A stretch of DNA of 64,000 nt from CAYYUA01 sp964542585 (lineage in GTDB: Bacteria > Bacteroidota > Bacteroidia > CAILMK01 > CAYYUA01). Below are positions 43,518 through 51,602 of this stretch, piece after piece (the stretch's first letter is position 1; each line of letters starts with the position of its first letter). The stretch spans positions 209,122 through 273,121 of the forward strand of contig CAZIUI010000001.1 in NCBI GenBank assembly GCA_964542585.1, written 5' to 3'. The position numbers and the translations under genes were made by a program. The notes under the pieces are model-generated. The model was not told the origin of the DNA. It worked only from the letters and a program-made list of their open reading frames with translations, and ran no database searches.

Positions 43518-43525
43518 TACCTTTG
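43518..43525 (+). promoter_or_regulatory. -7 box TACCTTTG before the LpoB gene
   Basis: Exact TAnnTTTG match ending 29 bases before the ATG at 43555. It lies inside the longer open frame of the divergent deacetylase, which supports the shorter start for that gene. Confidence 0.5.
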
Positions 43526-43554
43526 CTATCTAAAACTAAAAGCAATCGAATCTC

Positions 43555-44151
43555 ATGACCTACCGTACGCTGCTTTACAGTTTTCTGGCTTGTTTTTTCC
43601 TGACCTTTAGTGGTTGCGGTAATCAGAAGGAAGTAACCCGCATGGACCCTGAAAAAACCACTGATCTAACAGGCAAGTGGAATGATACGGATTCCCGGAT
43701 GGTAGCTAAAAAGATGGCTAAGAGTGCCTTAAGCAGTGATTGGCTCCCACGTTTTCAGGAAAGGAATGACAATGAGCAACCGGTAATGATCGTGGGACTG
43801 ATCAAGAATAAAACCCACGAGCATATTGATCCCATGACCTTTATAAAAGACATGCAGACCCAATTCATTAAGCGTGATGCTATTCGTGTGGTTGAGCATG
43901 GTAAATTCCGGGAAAAGATGCGTGCTGAGCGGTCTGATCAGCAAAAGTACGCTTCAGAGGATACCCAAAACAAGTTCGGCCTTGAGTTAGGAGCCGATTA
44001 TATGATGCATGGGGCCATTTCCTCCAATGTGCAAAAAGTGGATGATGAAAAAGTTGTTTTCTACAAAGTTACCCTTGAGCTGGCAGACCTCACAACCAAT
44101 GAGATTGTGTGGATCGGGGATAAGGAGATTAAGAAATATGTAGAAAATTAG
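43555..44151 (+). CDS. LpoB-like penicillin-binding-protein activator lipoprotein
   Basis: A 198-residue lipoprotein with signal ending FSGC (lipid Cys at residue 21). The body has the LpoB family pattern: TDLTGKWNDTDSRMVAKKMA, QPVMIVGLIKNKTHEHID, IRVVEHGKFREKM, LGADYMMHGAISSNVQ and YKVTLELADLTTNEIVWIGD. In proteobacteria LpoB activates PBP1b, linking the outer membrane to peptidoglycan synthesis; the Bacteroidota target is not established. It is the first of two genes; the COG3014 lipoprotein begins 21 bp downstream. A similar pairing occurs in other Bacteroidota, as far as I recall. Confidence 0.88.
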   Translation: MTYRTLLYSFLACFFLTFSGCGNQKEVTRMDPEKTTDLTGKWNDTDSRMVAKKMAKSALSSDWLPRFQERNDNEQPVMIVGLIKNKTHEHIDPMTFIKDMQTQFIKRDAIRVVEHGKFREKMRAERSDQQKYASEDTQNKFGLELGADYMMHGAISSNVQKVDDEKVVFYKVTLELADLTTNEIVWIGDKEIKKYVEN

Positions 44152-44172
44152 TGCCCTTTCCTGACCGGTACT

Positions 44173-45615
44173 ATGCCTTACCGTTTACTAGTAAGTATTA
44201 TACTGTTGCTCTTTTTACAGGGATGCTTAAGTTATTATGAGCGCAGGAGCGATTTCAATAAAGCTTTTGAAAGGGGTCAGTTTCAAGAGGCTGAGCGTAT
44301 TCTGAACAACAGTAAACCGAAGAAGAAAAACCAGCTACTATACTTCTTGAATAAAGGAGTGGCGGCTTTCATGCAGGGCAGGTATGAAAGTAGTAACAAG
44401 GCTTTTGAGCAAGCTTACCTAACCGCTCAAATCCAGGAACCGAAACCTGGTCGGCAGATTGCTTCATACTTAATTAATCCTAGGCTTACCATTTATGAAG
44501 GCGAGCATCATGAGGTTTTGCTTATCAATTACTTTAAAGCCCTGAATTACCTTTTTTTGGATAAACCAATAGCGGCACTAGTAGAATGCCGCCGCATGAA
44601 TATCCAGTTGCAATCCCTTAACCTGAAGTATAAAGATCAACGCCACCGGTATCAAGCTGATGCCTTCATCAATCTATTGATGGGGTTGATCTATGAGGCT
44701 AACAATGATTACAACAACGCTTTCATTGCCTATCGAAATGCCTACGAGATCTACAAAAGTGATTATCAAAACCTTTTCGGCATTTCCGCACCTAAACAAT
44801 TGAAAGCTGATCTGATCCGGACAGCACAGTTATCAGGTTTGCGCAGTCAGGCAAGACAGTATCGCCAAAAGTTTTCAGGCCTTCAAGCAGCTAAGGCTAA
44901 ACCTCAACAGCCCCAACATGGGACCCTTGTCTTCCTCTGGCACAACGGGTTGGGACCAGTTAAGGGCCAAGAAAGCCTTAATTTCAGTCTAGTAGAAGGC
45001 GATGGAGCCGGTGTGGCTAATTTTAGCAGTGAGCAGTACGACTGGACCATACCCTACCCAAACTACGAGAAAGATAAAGAGGACCATGAGAACCTTCCGG
45101 AGGTCGAGTTACTCCGGCTAGCTTTACCCAAGTACCTCAAGCGGCCACCTTTTTTTAAAGGAGGATACTTACGGACAGGAGATCGGAAGTATAACCTTCC
45201 AGTTGTAGAAAACATCACCAAACTAGGATTTCAAGTACTGGAAGACCGGATTTTAAGGGATTTAGGAAAGGCACTAGCCAGGCTTGCTGTTAAGGAGGCA
45301 GCAGAATATGCGGTAAAAGAAGAAAACGAGGGGTGGGGAACAATTGTAGATGTAACCAACTTTTTAACAGAGCAAGCTGACACCAGAAACTGGCAAACTT
45401 TACCGCATGCTATCCATTATGCCAAAGTCCCTTTAAAAACCGGGAAAAAAGAAGTTGACTTGGTATTGACTAAGCCAAATGGGAGCACAAAAACCTATGA
45501 CTTTACTTTTAATCTGAAACCCGGCGAAATACGTTTTGAACACTTCCACACCCTTAATAAGCGCAGTAAAGAGCAATACCAACAACAGCAATATCCGGAG
45601 GAGTACCATCCTTAG
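44173..45615 (+). CDS. COG3014-family lipoprotein with TPR-like region
   Basis: A 480-residue lipoprotein (signal ends LFLQGC, Cys at residue 18). An N-terminal helical repeat region (about 25-235) contains TPR-like pairs: FNKAFERGQFQEAERIL, FLNKGVAAFMQGRYESSNKAF, LINYFKALNYLFLDKPIAAL, NLLMGLIYEANNDYNNAFIA. The C-terminal half is beta-rich (GTLVFLWHNGLGPVKGQESL). The COG3014 family often lies next to LpoB and is expected to work with it in the periplasm. The protein ends in a Gln-rich stretch (RSKEQYQQQQYPEEYHP). Function unknown. Confidence 0.8.
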   Translation: MPYRLLVSIILLLFLQGCLSYYERRSDFNKAFERGQFQEAERILNNSKPKKKNQLLYFLNKGVAAFMQGRYESSNKAFEQAYLTAQIQEPKPGRQIASYLINPRLTIYEGEHHEVLLINYFKALNYLFLDKPIAALVECRRMNIQLQSLNLKYKDQRHRYQADAFINLLMGLIYEANNDYNNAFIAYRNAYEIYKSDYQNLFGISAPKQLKADLIRTAQLSGLRSQARQYRQKFSGLQAAKAKPQQPQHGTLVFLWHNGLGPVKGQESLNFSLVEGDGAGVANFSSEQYDWTIPYPNYEKDKEDHENLPEVELLRLALPKYLKRPPFFKGGYLRTGDRKYNLPVVENITKLGFQVLEDRILRDLGKALARLAVKEAAEYAVKEENEGWGTIVDVTNFLTEQADTRNWQTLPHAIHYAKVPLKTGKKEVDLVLTKPNGSTKTYDFTFNLKPGEIRFEHFHTLNKRSKEQYQQQQYPEEYHP

Positions 45616-45925
45616 GCTATCTTAAAGTCAATTTACAGGACATTGCTATGATCTATTCCATGCCATAAATGACAGCTGTTTTATCAATTTGATAGGGCTG
45701 CATTGCTTGTTAGTGTTTATGAACAACTTATGGGGAATCCTACCGGGATATTAAAAATATTCAGCTTTGAAAGCTGGTATTTTCCATTTTCAAAACCAGA
45801 TTAAACCAGTTTTTTCTTCATAGAAATCAGGCAGATGAGCTTATTATGAGTATTCATAAAAAAAGCCCCTTCCAAGCTGGTATAGCAAGAAAGAGGCTTT
45901 TTGTTGTATTTGATTTAGCTAATAG
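45616..45925. other. Intergenic region with bidirectional terminator
   Basis: No ORF of interest. AT-rich, then the terminator at 45858-45902 that serves the convergent COG3014 and T9SS genes. Confidence 0.6.
45858..45902. terminator. Bidirectional intrinsic terminator
   Basis: AAAAAGCCcCTT pairs with AAGaGGCTTTTT around a 20-base interior, with an A-run on one side and a T-run on the other. It lies between the stops of the COG3014 gene and the convergent T9SS gene. Confidence 0.75.
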
Positions 45926-48900
45926 TTACCTCACAATCACTTTCCTGCTCTGGATACCCTTATCTGAATAAAGCTTCAGCATGTAAATGCCTTCTGCTAC
46001 ATTGTTAAGGTCAAGGGTTTTGGTTCCTTCACCAATCACATCCTTTTGGATGATGCGTTGCCCTGTCATGTTAATCATCTCAAGCTGGTTCACATTGCTG
46101 TTAACCACAACATTTAGCTTATCCTGAGCGGGATTAGGATAGATCGTGATGTTATCACCTCCTAGCTTACCAGGGATACCCACATTCTGAACGGAGTAGC
46201 AGGCTGAGGTATCCTGACAATTGCCCTGGGTAATGGCCACTGCGTAGCTGTTACTCTTGAAGGCGCGAAAACTTTTATCGGAGGACCCATCAATAGGACG
46301 GTAACCATTACTATCACAGATAAGCCATTGGTATTGGGCATTCGGGGCATTAGCTATAAGCTTTTTACCAGATCGAGATAATGAAGTATCCAACGAACCA
46401 AGGGTCAGGTTGATGGTCAGAATGCTATCGCACCCGGCTGCTGTGGGAATGGTATCCTGATAAGTGCCATCTGAAGAGTAAGTTTCATCCCCGCTTGGCA
46501 CGGTGTAGGTATTACAGCTCTTGATACTCGTGGTAACTTGTTTATCCTGTCCCGCTGTTAAGTTAATCGTTATGACGCTGTCACACCCCTTACTGCTTGG
46601 AACCGTATCCAGGTAAGTTCCACTGACGGTGTAAGTTTCATCACCGCTTGGCACAGTATACGAGCCACAAGAAGTTCGGCTGATGGTACTTGTCACTTCT
46701 TCTTTCACTGTCAGATTTATCGTAAGAATACTGTCGCAACCATCACTTGTTGTTAGCGTATCCTTATAAGTACCATTCACATTGTAAGTTTCATCCCCGC
46801 TAGGTACGGTGTACGAGTTACAGGCTACTGGGCTAATGCTATTATTGATGGCCTGTTTAAAGGATAGGCTGATAAAGATTACGCTATCGCAACCGTCAGA
46901 TGAGGGGATGGTGTCCTCATATGTGCCGTCTGTGGTATAAGTTTCGTCTCCGCTTGGTACGGTGTAGCTTCCACAGGTAGTGACGTTTAGTGCGCTTTGT
47001 TTGTCCGGTAAAATGGTTAAATCGATTTCAAGAATACTATCACAGGTGTTTGGCCTTACAATGGTGTCGAGGTAAGTGCCTGAGTTTTTGTAAGTCTCAT
47101 CTCCGCTTGGAACCGTGAAACTGTCACATACCGACCGGGTTACATTGGTCCTCACAAAGTTTTCAATAGTAAGGTTTATCGTCAAAACCGTGTCGCAGCC
47201 TCCGGTCCCTTGTATCGTGTCCATATATTGCCCGGATGTTTGATAGGTTTCATCTCCGGAAGGTACCTCGTATTGGTTACACTTGGTTGCACTAATAACC
47301 TTAGTTGCAAAAGGCTGAATAGTAAGGTTAATGGTAAAAATCGTAACGCAACCGCGAGCATTGGTAACGGTATCGTTGTACTGGCCGGTAGACATGTAGG
47401 TTTCGTCACCGCTTGGCACTTCGTAAGAGCTACAGGCTGTTCGTTGAATGGTTTTCCTTGAAGTATCTTCAATAAATACACTGACATTGATGATACTGTC
47501 ACAACCGTTAGCGCTTCCATTCTTGATAGTGTCGATATACAATCCATCACTGTAAACGGTATCAGATTTGCTCGGAAGCACAACTGAACAGAAGCCGGTA
47601 TCGCGGATAAATCCCTGCCCAGAATTAATGATTTTAAGGTCGATCCTTACAATGCTATCACAGCCATTGGCAGCAGTAAATGAATCAAAGTAAGTACCAG
47701 AAGAGGAAACAACCCGGCCATCACCAGGAATGGTAAATTGATTACAGGAAACCCGCTGTATAGTGTCGCCAATCTTTGGGCAAATAGTGTTTATTACAGT
47801 ATCCGTGCGAATTGGCTTGTTTTGGTCAAAAATGATGTCCGCATAATTGGTAAACTGGGAATCCGCGGCCACTCCGGCTTTTGGAGATACCTCGAAGGTG
47901 ATGAAGCCCTGACTACCAGAGAGGTTAGATCCACTATCCGGCAAGTTAATATTGGGCATATCAAACTTCAAAATCCTGTTTTGATCAATGGTGAGCGTTG
48001 GGTTATCTGAAGAATTGATAACCGTAACCGTATTCGGATCCAAACCTTGGTCCAACGTATCAATGACAGTAGCATTTACGGCAGTAGCATTACCCGTGTT
48101 TTGAAAATTGATGGTATAAGTGAGCGTTGTAGAATCCTGTAGAAAACCAACGCTATCGGTCCCTTTGGGGCTAACAACCTTGTTATTCGGATCTACGGCA
48201 TTGATTGCATTTTGACAAACGGTCTTTGTATCATTGCTTGGATCAATATCCGTATTGGTTATCAGATTAATAGTTGCGCAAAGGGTGTCATTGATGGAAG
48301 CACTGGTATCCGTGTAAAGCGGAAGATCCACATCGCTAAAATCAGTGGCTTTGGTTTGATTTAGGTTGTATTTAACCGTATCTCCACTAATACTGGTAAA
48401 CTTGGGATAAGCAGGATTGCTCGGGTAAAGGCTATCGGCTGCCTGTAAGGCAGAATCAAGTATCACTTCTATTCCTCTTAAAGTATCCGAATTGCAAGCT
48501 GCAACAGTATTGACGGAGAAATTTAAATTTCTGGAAAATCCAATTCTGAAAGCTCCAGCCTCAACATTGGCATCATTTACGCCGAAATCCGTGCCTGTAC
48601 AATTTAGCCCAAAATTGACCTTACTGGCTGACACGTTTGAAACATTCAGGATCCCATTTCCGCTACACCCGTAGGTTAACTTGTTAGTATCCTTAAAGAC
48701 TATTTTGTAGGCCTGACCTTTAGAGACATTAAAATCGTACTCGCCTTTGGAGTTCGTAGTGGTAATAGCAAGTAAGGTGTCCGTAATATCAGTAAGGCGG
48801 ACTGTTTTGTTGATAATACCGGTTTCAGTGGATGAATTGAATGTACAATCATTGTTGGTATCAGCGTAAATTTTTCCGCTAATAGAAGAACATTTTTGAG

Positions 48901-49606
48901 CAACGGATACTGTTAAAGTTTGGACGTCTGCATTGCCGTTACCATCCACAGCATAGGCTGTGATAGTGTAAGTTCCGGTACTATTGTATTGATTAGAGAA
49001 GCTTATAGAATAATTCCCGACTGTGTCTTGTCTGGCAAACCTATCAATTGTATAGCCACTTCCATCACCAAAGTTTACCTGGTAATTAACTGATCCTTTT
49101 GTTCCAGAGGCAACATCAAGCTCAAACGTATCAAATTGATTGGGCTTAATGCAATTACCGGAAGAAGCACCTGAAACAAATAAATCTTTAGCAAAAGAAC
49201 CGGAAGGCCGGGTTAAACCAAAATTTACGCTTCCTGAACCGGGGCTGCTGACGGTTTTTGTAGGACTTTGACAATAGTGCAAATAATTACCTGTATCAAC
49301 AAGCCTTACTTTTACAGTACTATTGTTTGAGGTATTCACGGTAAAAGAATAATCGCCTGCGGTACCCGTGAAGGTCGAATCAATTTTTGAGCCGGTATTG
49401 TCTAATAAATAAACCCTTAAACTGTCTGAACTTGGTGAAACGTCTTTTGACCCTTTTGTACAACTACTATCCACATCTACATACACAGACCCGTTTAAAG
49501 TAACGGTCTGACCGTGAGCAGATTGGTTAAAAAGTAATACCGATCCAAACAAAAGGCCTAAACAAAGCCCTTTAAAGAGGTGGGGTTGAATGTACTGTTT
49601 TAGCAT
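45926..49606 (-). CDS. Large T9SS type A surface protein with DUF7619 and 51-residue repeat stalk
   Basis: A 1226-residue cell-surface protein. Residues 1-32 are a signal peptide ending AHGQ. Two SdrD_B-like modules (about 35-135, LNGSVYVDVDSSCTKGSKDV; about 240-335, SGKIYADTNNDCTFNSSTET) flank a PKD-like region. A DUF7619-type domain follows (about 460-610; NNKVVSPKGTDSVGF, YTINFQNTGNATAVNATVID). Next are nine repeats of about 51 residues, seven with the exact core VPSGDETY; each has a Cys before the core and another in GCDS, GCDT or similar about 28 residues later. An Ig-like piece (YQWLICDSNG) and the type A sorting domain (ITIYPNPAQDKLNV, GIYMLKLYSDKG, SRKVIVR) end the protein. Probably adhesive. 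The same C-terminal cassette occurs in the gene at 60381-63713. Confidence 0.9.
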   Translation of the reverse strand: MLKQYIQPHLFKGLCLGLLFGSVLLFNQSAHGQTVTLNGSVYVDVDSSCTKGSKDVSPSSDSLRVYLLDNTGSKIDSTFTGTAGDYSFTVNTSNNSTVKVRLVDTGNYLHYCQSPTKTVSSPGSGSVNFGLTRPSGSFAKDLFVSGASSGNCIKPNQFDTFELDVASGTKGSVNYQVNFGDGSGYTIDRFARQDTVGNYSISFSNQYNSTGTYTITAYAVDGNGNADVQTLTVSVAQKCSSISGKIYADTNNDCTFNSSTETGIINKTVRLTDITDTLLAITTTNSKGEYDFNVSKGQAYKIVFKDTNKLTYGCSGNGILNVSNVSASKVNFGLNCTGTDFGVNDANVEAGAFRIGFSRNLNFSVNTVAACNSDTLRGIEVILDSALQAADSLYPSNPAYPKFTSISGDTVKYNLNQTKATDFSDVDLPLYTDTSASINDTLCATINLITNTDIDPSNDTKTVCQNAINAVDPNNKVVSPKGTDSVGFLQDSTTLTYTINFQNTGNATAVNATVIDTLDQGLDPNTVTVINSSDNPTLTIDQNRILKFDMPNINLPDSGSNLSGSQGFITFEVSPKAGVAADSQFTNYADIIFDQNKPIRTDTVINTICPKIGDTIQRVSCNQFTIPGDGRVVSSSGTYFDSFTAANGCDSIVRIDLKIINSGQGFIRDTGFCSVVLPSKSDTVYSDGLYIDTIKNGSANGCDSIINVSVFIEDTSRKTIQRTACSSYEVPSGDETYMSTGQYNDTVTNARGCVTIFTINLTIQPFATKVISATKCNQYEVPSGDETYQTSGQYMDTIQGTGGCDTVLTINLTIENFVRTNVTRSVCDSFTVPSGDETYKNSGTYLDTIVRPNTCDSILEIDLTILPDKQSALNVTTCGSYTVPSGDETYTTDGTYEDTIPSSDGCDSVIFISLSFKQAINNSISPVACNSYTVPSGDETYNVNGTYKDTLTTSDGCDSILTINLTVKEEVTSTISRTSCGSYTVPSGDETYTVSGTYLDTVPSSKGCDSVITINLTAGQDKQVTTSIKSCNTYTVPSGDETYSSDGTYQDTIPTAAGCDSILTINLTLGSLDTSLSRSGKKLIANAPNAQYQWLICDSNGYRPIDGSSDKSFRAFKSNSYAVAITQGNCQDTSACYSVQNVGIPGKLGGDNITIYPNPAQDKLNVVVNSNVNQLEMINMTGQRIIQKDVIGEGTKTLDLNNVAEGIYMLKLYSDKGIQSRKVIVR
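46390..47790 (-). repeat. Tandem 153-bp coding repeats (nine units)
   Basis: Nine consecutive units of about 153 bp encode the 51-residue Cys-containing stalk repeat. The core coding for VPSGDETY recurs seven times (near 46483, 46636, 46789, 46942, 47098, 47254 and 47407). The two units nearest the N-terminus are more divergent (CNQFTIPGDG and CSVVLPSKSD). Nucleotide identity between units is visibly lower than protein similarity, so this is an old array. Confidence 0.8.
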
Positions 49607-50246
49607 AGTATCTCTATTTTATTGAGAATAATCATTTATATGTCGGTTAAATAAAAAAATTACAAAAAAGGTTTTGAGGTTTATACTTTTGAAAACCTCT
49701 GTTCAAAAGTAAAAGTTTTTCTTAACCTGCGTAAAAAAGTGCTTCATTGACTAATAAATATTACATATCAGCTTTCTACGAAAAAGTTTGTGGATAGGTT
49801 GGGTAGAAAAAGAATTTTCTCCTTTTCATTAAATTTTACTACCGGCTTTTCGGGAATTGAGGCCTAGCATACGATTGTGAGGAAGTCTTAGCAGACTACC
49901 AAACTCTACGCGGTCATTTTTGTAACGCTGCTTGCAATAAGTATTTTAAGCTTTTCTAAGGATTGACGGTCAAAAATAGGGCTTCCTTAAATAGTAAAGT
50001 TGTTTGCCTATTGCCTTTGAGGGAAGGTTTCCGTATGCTGGGGTCTTTGCCTGTAAGTTTTATAGGTTTTTTAAAATAGCTTGAAGTATCAATAACTTTC
50101 GTAATTATTCTCAGGCAAAAAAAAGTACAGGTTTAAAATCATTTTGCCCATGGACCTGGGTAATAAACCAGCCAAAGGCCATTATGATAGCCTAGTTTTG
50201 TGTTTTTTCCACGACAAACTTAACATCCCACTGAAAATGATTAATC
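49607..50246. other. Long AT-rich intergenic region
   Basis: 640 bp between the divergent T9SS and rarA genes. It must hold both promoters, but I see no exact TAnnTTTG box at the usual distance from either start. A 60-codon frame at 50144-50326 overlaps the rarA start in another frame and has no protein-like features. No RNA gene or repeat noticed. Confidence 0.5.
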
Positions 50247-51509
50247 ATGCCTCAAACTCCTCTAGCCGAACGCATCAGACCTCGAAAAATAGATCAGTTC
50301 TTTGGTCAGGATCACATTGTAGGTAGCAGTGCCGTTTTGAGAAAGGCTGTTGAGCAGCAGAATGTCCCTTCCCTTATCCTTTGGGGCCCACCTGGCACCG
50401 GTAAAACTACATTAGCCCACATCATTGCTGATCACCTCGGCATCCCGTTTTATGCGCTTAGTGCTATTCAGGCGGGAGTAAAAGAAGTGCGGCAGGTTAT
50501 TGATACCGCCAAAAAACAAGGGCAGGCTCTGCTTTTCATTGATGAGATCCACCGTTTTAACAAAGGTCAACAGGACGCCTTGCTTTCGGCTGTTGAAAAA
50601 GGTACCATTACATTAATTGGGGCTACTACGGAAAATCCCTCCTTTGAGGTTAATTCAGCCTTACTCTCCCGCTGCCAGGTTTACACCCTCAATCCATTGG
50701 CTGAAGGGGACCTTAAGCAATTAGTTCAAACCGCTATAACCCAGGATCGGTGGCTCAGCAGGTATGAGATTCACATTGATGAATGGGAAGCCTTGCTGAA
50801 TTTATCCGGCGGGGATGCTAGAAGATTACTTAACCTCTTAGAGTTGGCTGTAGAACAGCAAAATAAAGATCTGATACACTTAACCAATGATAAAGTAAAA
50901 GCGGCTGCTCAGGAAAAAACAGCACTTTACGATAAGCAGGGAGACCAGCATTATGACCTGGTTTCGGCTTTTATCAAATCCCTTCGTGGCAGTGATCCGA
51001 ATGCTGCTGTCTATTGGCTGGCACGTATGCTGGAAGGAGGCGAGGACCCAAAATTTATTGCCAGGCGATTGCTCATCCTGGCTTCCGAAGATATTGGCAA
51101 TGCCAACCCCAATGCGCTGATATTAGCAAATGACTGCTTTCAAGCCATTGATGTTATAGGTATGCCAGAAGGCCGCATCATTTTATCACAAACCGCGATT
51201 TACCTGGCAAACTGCCCTAAAAGCAATGCGACCTATGAGGCCATCAATTCTGCGCAGCAAGTGGTAAAGCAGACGGGGGATCTTCCTGTACCGCTGCACC
51301 TCCGGAATGCGCCTACTAACCTTATGAAGGAACAGGGTTACGGCCAGGGTTACCTTTATGCGCATAGCTATTCAGAGAACTTCGTTGACCAGGAATTCAT
51401 GCCGAATAAGCTACAAGGCCATAAGCTGTATGAACCCGGCTCTAATCAGCGGGAAGCAGATACGCGGAAGCGCTTAAAAAGCCTCTGGCAGGGTAAGTAC
51501 GGTTATTAA
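50247..51509 (+). CDS. rarA: Replication-associated recombination protein RarA (MgsA)
   Basis: An AAA+ ATPase of 420 residues that acts at stalled replication forks. N-terminal PLAERIRPRKIDQFFGQDHI, Walker A GPPGTGKTTLAH (near residue 50), Walker B ALLFIDEIHRFNKGQQDALL, sensor 1 IGATTENPSFEVNSALLSRC, sensor 2 GGDARRLLNLLE and the C-terminal tetramerisation/MgsA domain (QHYDLVSAFIKSLRGSDPNA, YWLARMLEGGEDPKFIARR, ASEDIGNANPNA) are all visible. Length is normal. The valS gene follows 93 bp downstream with its own promoter box. Confidence 0.96.
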   Translation: MPQTPLAERIRPRKIDQFFGQDHIVGSSAVLRKAVEQQNVPSLILWGPPGTGKTTLAHIIADHLGIPFYALSAIQAGVKEVRQVIDTAKKQGQALLFIDEIHRFNKGQQDALLSAVEKGTITLIGATTENPSFEVNSALLSRCQVYTLNPLAEGDLKQLVQTAITQDRWLSRYEIHIDEWEALLNLSGGDARRLLNLLELAVEQQNKDLIHLTNDKVKAAAQEKTALYDKQGDQHYDLVSAFIKSLRGSDPNAAVYWLARMLEGGEDPKFIARRLLILASEDIGNANPNALILANDCFQAIDVIGMPEGRIILSQTAIYLANCPKSNATYEAINSAQQVVKQTGDLPVPLHLRNAPTNLMKEQGYGQGYLYAHSYSENFVDQEFMPNKLQGHKLYEPGSNQREADTRKRLKSLWQGKYGY

Positions 51510-51571
51510 AAGCTTAGCATTGTTCTATTGCTTTCCATACCCAGCTTTACCCTTTTTTAACCGAACCCCTT

Positions 51572-51579
51572 TACCTTTG
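51572..51579 (+). promoter_or_regulatory. -7 box TACCTTTG before valS
   Basis: Exact TAnnTTTG match ending 23 bases before the ATG at 51603. The GTG at 51579 overlaps the last base of the box and is therefore not the real start. Confidence 0.55.
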
Positions 51580-51602
51580 TGTTTTCTGAAAAAAAGCAAT
51601 CT

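Noticed and set aside
43453..43545. Upstream extension of the polysaccharide deacetylase
   Set aside because: The extra 31 residues contain the divergent LpoB promoter and do not resemble the family N-terminus.
46390..47790. Tandem repeats as a CRISPR array
   Set aside because: The repeats are about 153 bp, in frame, coding for the stalk of a T9SS protein, with no spacer pattern and no cas genes nearby.
50144..50326. 60-codon open frame upstream of rarA
   Set aside because: It overlaps the rarA start in another frame, has no recognisable motifs or signal, and the composition is unlike its neighbours.
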